Of a DNA stretch of 12,126 nt, positions 6,192 through 12,126 are shown piece after piece (the stretch's first letter is position 1; every line of letters begins with the position of its first letter). The notes beneath the pieces are model-generated. The model did not search any database. It saw only the letters and a list, made by a program, of their open reading frames with translations, and had not been told where the DNA came from. The stretch comes from DAXETY01 sp051155755. GTDB taxonomy: Bacteria; Desulfobacterota; Desulfobacteria; Desulfobacterales; SG8-13. The DNA is taken from assembly GCA_051155755.1 (NCBI GenBank), contig DAXETY010000111.1, positions 1-12,126 of the forward strand. Direction: 5' to 3'. The translations under genes and the position numbers were made by a program.

Positions 6192-8423
6192 ATGTCACTC
6201 GACCGAATTTTAAATGCGCAGTCCGTGGCGATCATCGGGGCATCCAAATCGGAAACCAAGCGCGGGTACCAGGCCATCCGCACACTGCTGGAGGAAAAAT
6301 ACGCCGGAAAAATCTACCCTGTAAACCCCAAGGAAAAAAACATCCTGGGCCTGAAATGCTACGCCAGCGTCGATGCGATCGAAGAGCCGGTCGATCTGGC
6401 ATTGGTCTGCACGCCGGCCCGAACCGTGCCCTCGGTGCTGGAAGACTGCGGCAAAAAGGGGATCGGCGGTGCCGTGATTCTGGCTGGTGGATTCGGGGAA
6501 ACCGGAAAAAAAGGCAAAAACCTGGAGGATGAAATCCTGGAGGTCGCCCACCGGCACGGTGTCCGCCTGATCGGCCCCAACACTTCGGGAATGATCAACC
6601 TGAAAGACAATCTCAATCTGGTCGGTCTGCGCAATGCACCCCCGGGCAACATCGCACTGCTGAGCCAGAGCGGCAACATGGCGTTGACCCTGATTACCGA
6701 GGCTTCGGTGCGGAGTTTAAAAGGCTTCAGCTATTACGTGGGCGTCGGCAACGAAGCCGACATCCGCTTTCACGAGTACCTGGAGTTTTTCCGGCAGGAT
6801 CCCGACACGCGCGCCATCCTGATGTACGTCGAAGGCATGCGGGAAGGCCGTAAATTTCTGCAGCAGGCCTACCGCACCACACTGGAAAAACCGATCATTC
6901 TGCTCAAAAGCGGACGCTCGACCACCGGCAAACGCTCGGCCGGCTCTCACACCGGCGCCCTGGCCGGGATGTCCGAAGTGGCGCGCGGCGCCTTCGAACG
7001 GGCCGGGATTTCGGTGATCGAAAACTCCGACGAACTCTTTCCGGTGGCCGAATCGCTGTCATCGCTGCCGCCGATCCGCAACAACAACGTGGCGATTCTG
7101 GCCGACGGCGGCGGCCATGCCACCATCGCCGCGGACATCCTGACCGACCTGGGTCTGAAGATTCCGGTGCTGGCCGAAAAAACCCAGAAAGCCCTGCAGA
7201 AAATTCTGCCGGCGGCCGCATCGGTTCCCAATCCGGTGGACGTTGCCGGCGGAACCGACGCCGATCCCACCCTGTTCGCCGAATGCGCCCGCATCCTGTT
7301 GAACGATCCCCAGGTGGGTGGCCTGCTGCTGGTGGGTCTGTTCGGCGGCTACGGTATTCGATTTGCCGAAAGCCTGCGGTTCATGGAAGAAGACGCCGCC
7401 CACCGCATGGGGAAAATGGTGCGCAAGCGCAACAAACCGATTATCGTTCACAGCCTGTACACCAGTGCCCGGCCGCATCCCTTGGAATTGTTGCGCTACT
7501 ACGGCATTCCGGTATACGATTCCCTGGACGTGGCCTGTCGCTGCGTCGGCGCCCTGGCGCATTACGGCGATTACCTGAAAAGCTATCACTCCAAGGCCAG
7601 CTTTGTCATGAACTGGGGCTCCAAAACCAAGGCCGAGGGCAAACGCATCATCGCGGCGGCCCGCAGCGAAAACCGCAATCACCTTCTGGAAAGCGAAGCC
7701 AAGCGGCTGCTGGAACTGCACGGCGCGCCGGTATCCCGCGACCTGGTGGCCCGCACGGCCGAAGAAGCCGTTCAGATCGCCCGCAACATCGACGGCGAGG
7801 TGGTGTTGAAGATCGTTTCACCGGACATTCTGCACAAAAGCGATGCCGGCGGCGTGCGCACTCAGATTCGGGGCGACGACGACATCCGTCGGGTCTTCGA
7901 AGAAATCATCGCCAACGCCGGTCAATACAATCCGAATGCCGACATCCGCGGCATCCTGGTATCTCCCATGGCCAAAAGCGGCTGGGAGGTCATCATCGGC
8001 ACCAAGTACGACGACCAGTTCGGCCCGATTATCATGTACGGACTGGGCGGCATCATGGTGGAGATACTCAAGGACGTCTCCTTCCGCGTGCTGCCCATTA
8101 CCAATTCGGCGGCCCGGCGAATGATCGAGGAAACCAAGTCGGCACCGATCATGGAGGGCGTGCGCGGAACCCCGCCCAGCGACAAAAAGGCCCTGCAGCG
8201 GCTGCTGGTCATCTGCTCCGAGGTGATCGAATCTTATCCGGACATCGTGGAAATGGACCTCAACCCGGTCATCGTGCATCGCAAAGGAGAGGGGCTCAGT
8301 GTGGTGGACGCCCGCATTATCCTGGGCGATCAAAACCTTCAAATGGCGGCCGTCGAAGCACCGGAGGTGGCGGCTGCAGCGGCGTCGAAAAACATCGTTG
8401 CGGCGGAAACTTCCGAACGCTGA
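6192..8423 (+). CDS. ADP-forming acyl-CoA synthetase (acetate-CoA ligase type), fused alpha-beta
   Basis: 743 residues. ATG 6192 follows AAGGAGG by 13 nt, a long spacing; the open frame upstream is only repeat sequence. The enzyme catalyses acyl-CoA + ADP + Pi to acid + CoA + ATP, reversibly, through two phosphohistidines. The N-terminal CoA-binding Rossmann domain starts VAIIGAS (12-18). The succinyl-CoA ligase-like part follows, with the catalytic histidine in GSHTGALAG (His253). A second flavodoxin-like ligase domain covers about 295-470. The ATP-grasp domain (about 490-715) carries the second phospho-relay histidine in HKSDAGGV (His548) and the glycine-rich GLGGIMVEILKD (617-628). Both relay histidines are present, so it should be active. 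An Ala-rich tail (about 718-743) has no known role. Related proteins of the same layout include protein-lysine acetyltransferases (Pat), but no GNAT domain follows here. Substrate could be acetate or a longer or aromatic acid; the hydratase upstream suggests beta-oxidation substrates. Confidence 0.9.
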   Translation: MSLDRILNAQSVAIIGASKSETKRGYQAIRTLLEEKYAGKIYPVNPKEKNILGLKCYASVDAIEEPVDLALVCTPARTVPSVLEDCGKKGIGGAVILAGGFGETGKKGKNLEDEILEVAHRHGVRLIGPNTSGMINLKDNLNLVGLRNAPPGNIALLSQSGNMALTLITEASVRSLKGFSYYVGVGNEADIRFHEYLEFFRQDPDTRAILMYVEGMREGRKFLQQAYRTTLEKPIILLKSGRSTTGKRSAGSHTGALAGMSEVARGAFERAGISVIENSDELFPVAESLSSLPPIRNNNVAILADGGGHATIAADILTDLGLKIPVLAEKTQKALQKILPAAASVPNPVDVAGGTDADPTLFAECARILLNDPQVGGLLLVGLFGGYGIRFAESLRFMEEDAAHRMGKMVRKRNKPIIVHSLYTSARPHPLELLRYYGIPVYDSLDVACRCVGALAHYGDYLKSYHSKASFVMNWGSKTKAEGKRIIAAARSENRNHLLESEAKRLLELHGAPVSRDLVARTAEEAVQIARNIDGEVVLKIVSPDILHKSDAGGVRTQIRGDDDIRRVFEEIIANAGQYNPNADIRGILVSPMAKSGWEVIIGTKYDDQFGPIIMYGLGGIMVEILKDVSFRVLPITNSAARRMIEETKSAPIMEGVRGTPPSDKKALQRLLVICSEVIESYPDIVEMDLNPVIVHRKGEGLSVVDARIILGDQNLQMAAVEAPEVAAAAASKNIVAAETSER

Positions 8424-8468
8424 CCGGTGTCCTCATCGCACCTTCCGGCGAACATTGACACGAGACAA

Positions 8469-8502
8469 AAAAGCCGGCTGCAGCAGCGTGCAGCCGGCTT
8501 TT
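8469..8502. terminator. Bidirectional rho-independent terminator
   Basis: A perfect 14-bp stem, AAAAGCCGGCTGCA paired with TGCAGCCGGCTTTT, with a 6-nt loop. GC-rich core and A/T flanks on both sides give a T-run whichever strand is transcribed. It lies between the convergent acyl-CoA synthetase and etfA genes, serving both. Confidence 0.93.
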
Positions 8503-8544
8503 AAATGGATGTCTCCGAGGTCCTGAGAAAGGTGCCGGAGCGCC

Positions 8545-9513
8545 TCATCTCGATTCTTTGAGCTTGTCGGTCAGCTCCGGTATGAATTCCAGGATGTCCT
8601 CCACCACGCCCACGTCGGCGACCTGGAATATGGGCGCCTTGGGGTTCTTGTTGACGGCGATGATAAACGGAGAGCCCTTGATGCCGCCCATATGCTGAAA
8701 CGAGCCGCTGATGCCCAGGGCCATATACACCTTGGGTTTGACGGTTTTGCCGCTGGTTCCCACCTGACGCGATTTATCCAGCCACTTGGCATCCACAATG
8801 GGCCGTGAACACGACACCACCGCACCCATGATCTCGGCCAGCTCCGCGGCGATCTCGATGTTTTCCTGGTCTTCGATGCCGCGGCCGACGGACACCAGCA
8901 CGTCCGACTTGGTAATGTCCACATCGCCGACTTCGGCGATTTTCACTTCCACGAATCGCCGTTTGGCCGTCAAATCCACCTCGACGGCTTTGTCGACCAC
9001 CCGGCCGCCAGCGGCGGGATTTTCCACCGGCGCAAAAGAGCCGGGCCGGCAGGTCAACACGGCACCGGCAGCCGCATCACAATTCACGTGCGTGCTGACC
9101 ATGCCGCTGTATTCCTGGCGGACCAGCTTGAGCACGTCGCCGTCGCGGCCTTCGATGGCAACGACGTCCGCGGCGTAAGCGCTGTCGAGTTTGATCGAAA
9201 GTCCCGGTCCAAGATCCATGCCGAAGGTGTCATGCGGCAACAGCACGATGGCATCGTCGGGCAACAGCGCGAGCAGCGCTTTGCGCACGATTTCGGCATT
9301 GGGATAGGTCAGCGCCTCGTGATCGATTTTCCAGATCTCGGCAAAAGCCCCGGTCAGGGCATTACAGACCGAATCGAGACCGCCTCCGCTGCCGGCAACC
9401 ACTGCATTTACCGGCCCGTCGCCGATTTTTGCAGCCGCCGCGGCCAATTCGAGGGCCGTGTCGTCTGCCACTCCGTCCTTATGTACGATATAGGCAAAAA
9501 CCTGTCCGGCCAT
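8545..9513 (-). CDS. etfA: Electron transfer flavoprotein alpha subunit
   Basis: 322 residues. ATG at 9513 overlaps the etfB stop by one base (TAATG), and AAGGAGG lies within the end of etfB, so translation is coupled. EtfA binds the FAD that accepts electrons from acyl-CoA dehydrogenases. The C-terminal FAD domain is clear: GRGIED (210-215), SRPIVDAKW (236-244), QVGTSGKTV (250-258) and the alpha-subunit signature YMALGISGSFQHMGGIKGS (263-281), ending with the AVNKNPKAPIFQVADVGVVED block. Against human ETF-alpha from memory, Arg237, Ser269 and His274 match FAD-contacting residues, and Ser254 replaces a threonine. No extra N-terminal ferredoxin domain is present. It ends just before the bidirectional terminator and is probably last in an EMO-etfB-etfA operon. 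Confidence 0.95.
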   Translation of the reverse strand: MAGQVFAYIVHKDGVADDTALELAAAAAKIGDGPVNAVVAGSGGGLDSVCNALTGAFAEIWKIDHEALTYPNAEIVRKALLALLPDDAIVLLPHDTFGMDLGPGLSIKLDSAYAADVVAIEGRDGDVLKLVRQEYSGMVSTHVNCDAAAGAVLTCRPGSFAPVENPAAGGRVVDKAVEVDLTAKRRFVEVKIAEVGDVDITKSDVLVSVGRGIEDQENIEIAAELAEIMGAVVSCSRPIVDAKWLDKSRQVGTSGKTVKPKVYMALGISGSFQHMGGIKGSPFIIAVNKNPKAPIFQVADVGVVEDILEFIPELTDKLKESR

Positions 9514-10304
9514 TACTTCAACCCTCCTTTGGATTTAAGCAGTTCGATCACCTTTTCGGCAATCTCTTCGGTGCTGCCCTCCAGCATTTCGGCGCCCGCT
9601 CCCATCTCCGGCACAAAATAATCCAGGCGCTTGACCTTCGCGGCCGCCGCCCCGACGGCATCGGCACCCAGCCCGAGCTCGGATGCCCCGAGAGATGGAA
9701 TCTCCACCGAGGCCACTTTGCGGATGCCTCGAATGCCAACGTAGCGCGGCTCATTGATCCCGGTCTGTATCGACAGCACACAGGGCAGTTCGATGTCGTT
9801 GATTTCCTGATTGCCCCCTTCGATCTCACGGCCGACCCGCAGGTTTTTGTCGTCCACCACCTCGATGGCGTTGACCACCGAGGCATACGGCCAGTCGAGC
9901 ATGGCCGCCAGCATGCCGCCGATCTGCCCGGCGCCGTCATCGGCCTGAGCGCCGGTGAGCACCAGGTCGTATTGGCCTTTTTTCACGGCGGCTTTCAGAA
10001 TCGCGGCAATCCCTTTTCCATCGCCGCCGGCAAAGGCGTCGTCGTCCAGCAACAGGCCGTTGTCGGCGCCCATGGCCATATCCCGGCGCAGCACTTCTTC
10101 GGCTTCTTCGTCGCCCACGGTGACCACGGTGACGCTGCCGCCGACCTTGTCCCGGATCTGAATGGCCTCTTCGACCGCATAATTATCCCACTCGTTTACC
10201 GAGTACACCAGATCTTCCCGCCGGATATCGGTGCCGTCCTTTGCGACCTCGATCTCGTTTTCGGCGGTATCCGGTACCCGCTTGACACAGACCAGAATCT
10301 CCAT
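9513..10304 (-). CDS. etfB: Electron transfer flavoprotein beta subunit
   Basis: 263 residues. The ATG at 10304 has GGGAGG 6 nt upstream; an in-frame start at 10346 lacks a ribosome site. EtfB forms the flavoprotein dimer with EtfA. Recognised features are the N-terminal MEILVCVKRVPDT, the nucleotide-binding stretch VLTGAQADDGAGQIGGMLA (115-133), and the beta signature around VGREIEGGNQEINDIELP (157-174). The protein ends with the usual KVIELLK helix. The GAQADDGAGQIGG motif is neither the typical human AMP-binding form nor the DGDTAQVGP form I associate with bifurcating ETFs, so the sequence alone does not settle whether this ETF bifurcates. The neighbouring membrane FeS protein argues for simple transfer of electrons to quinone. 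Confidence 0.95.
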   Translation of the reverse strand: MEILVCVKRVPDTAENEIEVAKDGTDIRREDLVYSVNEWDNYAVEEAIQIRDKVGGSVTVVTVGDEEAEEVLRRDMAMGADNGLLLDDDAFAGGDGKGIAAILKAAVKKGQYDLVLTGAQADDGAGQIGGMLAAMLDWPYASVVNAIEVVDDKNLRVGREIEGGNQEINDIELPCVLSIQTGINEPRYVGIRGIRKVASVEIPSLGASELGLGADAVGAAAAKVKRLDYFVPEMGAGAEMLEGSTEEIAEKVIELLKSKGGLK

Positions 10305-10331
10305 TGCTACCCTCCCGGAGGTTGGTTGGAT

Positions 10332-10358
10332 GAAAAATAAAAACACGCAATTTGTGTT
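10332..10358 (-). terminator. Weak hairpin with T-run in the EMO-etfB spacer
   Basis: On the minus strand a 5-bp stem AACAC/GTGTT with a 7-nt loop is followed by TTTATTTTT. It resembles an intrinsic terminator or attenuator, but the stem is short and AT-rich. It lies about 30 bases before the etfB start and could reduce read-through from the EMO-like gene. Confidence 0.25.
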
Positions 10359-10360
10359 GG

Positions 10361-10419
10361 AATCGTAAAAAGTCCCTCATAAGCGGCAATTGAGGGTTTT
10401 CGGGATACTTTTTACGATT
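10361..10419. repeat. Large inverted repeat between the EMO-like gene and etfB
   Basis: Perfect 13-bp arms, AATCGTAAAAAGT (10361-10373) and ACTTTTTACGATT (10407-10419). Inside them is a second perfect 6-bp stem CCCTCA/TGAGGG (10374-10379 with 10391-10396), an 11-nt loop, and a 10-nt one-sided bulge (10397-10406). On the mRNA the structure begins 3 nt after the stop of the EMO-like gene. It has no classic T-tail. It could be an mRNA-processing or stability element, or a dispersed REP/MITE-like repeat. Confidence 0.8.
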
Positions 10420-10422
10420 TCG

Positions 10423-12126
10423 TCAATTCGTAACATCAGCACTCTCATCGATTTCGGTTTCCCGGGGTGTCTCTTCCATCTGCCGGCTGATGAGCTCGCA
10501 CAGATCGATGGCTTCCATCTGCCCTTCCAATCCGGCCACCTTGATGCCGTCTTCGATGTTGACGAGGCAGAACGGACAGGCGGTCACGATGACATCGGCG
10601 CCGGCTTCCTTCGCCATGCGGACCCGGATCACGCCCATGCGCTCTTTTTCTTCTTCAGGCTCATAAAAGAGCATCAAACCGCCGCCGCCGCAGCAAAACG
10701 AACGGTCCCGGCTGCGCTGCATGTCGATGCGCCGCAGACCGGGAACGGCATCCAGCACCTGCCGGGGGATCTCGTAAAGCCCGTTGTGCCGCCCCAGGTA
10801 GCAGGGATCGTGATAGGTGTACACCTTGCCGTCCTGAAGCGGTTTTAGCTTCAGCCGATTGGATTGGATGGACCGCCACAGGACCTCGCTGATATGCTCG
10901 ACCGGCGGCAGTTCGTTGTAATCCTTCTTCAGGGCGTTGTAGGCATGGGGGTCGGCGGTGACGATCCGGCCCGCACCGGTGTTGAGGATCGATTCGGTAT
11001 TCTGGTCGCGGAGGTCCTGAAACAGCATCTCCTCGCCGAATCGGCGGGCTTCGTGGCCGCTGTCTTTCTCGTCCTTGCCGAGAATGCCGAAATCGACCCC
11101 GGCGGAGGACAGCGTTTTTGCCGTGGCCTGGGCAATTTTCTGCATGCGGTCATCGTAGGAGGTGATGCTGTCGACGAAATAGAGCGTATCGGCCGTCTGC
11201 TTGCGGCCCAGCACCTTCACCGGGCAGGTTTGGCTGAATTCTTTGTCCGTGGCCCAATCGGCGCGTTTTTTCTCCAGCTTGGCCCAGGGGTTGCCCCGCT
11301 TTTCCAGGGCCTGCAGCGGTTTTTGCAACGACTGCGGCACGATGCCCTCTTCGACCATGTGCCGGCGCACGTCGACCACCTTGTCGATGTATTCGATCAG
11401 CACCGGGCATTCCTGTTCGCAGGCGCCGCAGGTGGTGCAGGACCAGATCTCGTCTTCGTTGAGCACCGGACCCAGCAGTTCCTCGTTTTCATGGCCGGGG
11501 GCCCCCAGCAGGGGATATTTTCGATAGCCGTGGTCCCGGCACTTGATGGAGATAAACCGCGGAGACAGCGGCCGTCCGGCCGCATTGGCCGGGCAGTTGT
11601 CCGAACAGCGGCCGCAGTCCACGCAGGAGTAAAAATCCAGGATGTGCTTCCAGGTGAAATCCTCGTAAGTTTTCACGCCGAAGCGTTCCAGGCTGTCGAG
11701 CTGCTCGTCGGAGACGCCCCAGCGTACCGGCTTGACCGTGCCCCGGTCGATTTTGCGGAAATACACGTTGAACAGGGAGGTGATGACATGAAAGTGTTTT
11801 CCCAGGGGCAGGTAGCACAGGAAAAAGAAAAAAATCAGCTCATGCAGCAGGAAAGATCCCAGGTTGACGCTTTGCAGCGCATCCGGCGCGGTGTTGGAAA
11901 ACATTCCGGCCGCCAGCCAGTGACCTGTGCCCGGCACGAGCGGTTCGGTCGCCATGCCCTGCTGGAGGCGGGCCGCGCTCAGGGTGCCGTCAAAGATCAT
12001 GTCGCAAAGCACCAGGCCGGAAATCAGCCCCAGCACCAGGATCGCTTCTCCGGTGTGTTGCTTTTTCCCATAGCGGGGCGGGACCGCATAGCGTTCCGGC
12101 TGAAAAAACGCGCGCCGCAGAATCAA
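10423..12126 (-). CDS. Membrane [4Fe-4S]/CCG-domain oxidoreductase, probable ETF:menaquinone oxidoreductase (5' end outside the window)
   Basis: 567 residues are visible and the N-terminus is missing at the right edge (the codon at the edge, TTG, is not taken as a start). Two membrane helices are seen, at about 28-46 and 90-107. The second lies in a NarI-like b-haem segment with His95 and His111/His113 (HELIFFF…PLGKHFH). Next come two [4Fe-4S] motifs, C168-x2-C-x2-C-x3-C178 and C230-x2-C-x2-C-x3-C240, each followed by proline. Of two CCG-type modules, the second is complete (DPCYLGRHNG near 440-449, SFCCGGGG 477-483, TACPFC 516-520). The first (about 300-370) has lost its paired cysteines. 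This layout matches the DUF224/HdrD-like proteins known as EMO, which take electrons from EtfAB and reduce (methyl)menaquinone through haem b. The adjacent etfBA supports this. A heterodisulfide reductase-type role is less likely. Confidence 0.85.
   Translation of the reverse strand: MILRRAFFQPERYAVPPRYGKKQHTGEAILVLGLISGLVLCDMIFDGTLSAARLQQGMATEPLVPGTGHWLAAGMFSNTAPDALQSVNLGSFLLHELIFFFFLCYLPLGKHFHVITSLFNVYFRKIDRGTVKPVRWGVSDEQLDSLERFGVKTYEDFTWKHILDFYSCVDCGRCSDNCPANAAGRPLSPRFISIKCRDHGYRKYPLLGAPGHENEELLGPVLNEDEIWSCTTCGACEQECPVLIEYIDKVVDVRRHMVEEGIVPQSLQKPLQALEKRGNPWAKLEKKRADWATDKEFSQTCPVKVLGRKQTADTLYFVDSITSYDDRMQKIAQATAKTLSSAGVDFGILGKDEKDSGHEARRFGEEMLFQDLRDQNTESILNTGAGRIVTADPHAYNALKKDYNELPPVEHISEVLWRSIQSNRLKLKPLQDGKVYTYHDPCYLGRHNGLYEIPRQVLDAVPGLRRIDMQRSRDRSFCCGGGGLMLFYEPEEEKERMGVIRVRMAKEAGADVIVTACPFCLVNIEDGIKVAGLEGQMEAIDLCELISRQMEETPRETEIDESADVTN

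Noticed and set aside
7059..7721. 220-codon minus-strand ORF within the acyl-CoA synthetase gene
   Set aside because: Antisense shadow typical of GC-rich genes; no domain and no ribosome site evidence.
7283..8458. 391-codon plus-strand ORF overlapping the acyl-CoA synthetase gene
   Set aside because: It is an alternative-frame shadow: Arg/Gly/His/Pro-rich, with no recognisable domain, while the main frame has clear ligase and ATP-grasp motifs.

Overview
The window looks like chromosomal DNA of an anaerobic, sulfate-reducing or syntrophic Desulfobacterota (Desulfosarcina/Desulfobacteraceae-like). I infer this from the GC-rich coding style and from an etfBA pair next to a membrane [4Fe-4S]/CCG-domain protein of the ETF:menaquinone oxidoreductase (EMO) type. 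A fused ADP-forming acyl-CoA synthetase and an intergenic region full of degenerate heptamer repeats point the same way. No database search was possible.

Layout, left to right. (1) nt 3-1265 (+): the 3' part of a membrane sensor histidine kinase (extracytoplasmic sensor remnant, one TM helix, complete transmitter). (2) nt 1266-1738: about 470 bp without a convincing gene. (3) nt 1739-3232 (+): a secreted protein joining a thioredoxin fold (WCPHC) to a predicted outer-membrane beta-barrel. (4) nt 3365-4258 (-): a DHH/DHHA1 phosphoesterase, convergent with the previous gene and divergent from the next. (5) nt 4407-4868 (+): a SixA-like histidine phosphatase, with a visible promoter and a 16-bp palindrome upstream. 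(6) nt 5104-5871 (+): an enoyl-CoA hydratase. (7) nt 5872-6191: an intergenic region holding five families of short tandem repeats. (8) nt 6192-8423 (+): an ADP-forming acyl-CoA synthetase with alpha and beta parts fused. (9) nt 8469-8502: a strong bidirectional terminator. (10) nt 8545-12126 (-): an apparent operon of EMO-like protein, etfB and etfA. The EMO-like gene runs off the right edge, and a large inverted repeat separates it from etfB.

Functional theme. The right half concerns fatty or organic acid oxidation. The acyl-CoA synthetase interconverts acid plus CoA plus ATP with acyl-CoA plus ADP plus Pi. The crotonase hydrates enoyl-CoA. EtfAB collects electrons from acyl-CoA dehydrogenases, and the membrane FeS/cytochrome b protein probably passes them to menaquinone. 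The left half (kinase, thioredoxin-barrel protein, DHH phosphoesterase, histidine phosphatase) has no obvious common pathway.

Most worth a second look: the repeat-packed intergenic region at 5883-6160, the thioredoxin/beta-barrel fusion, and the 13-bp perfect inverted repeat between the EMO-like gene and etfB. I found no CRISPR array, transposase, tRNA or rRNA.
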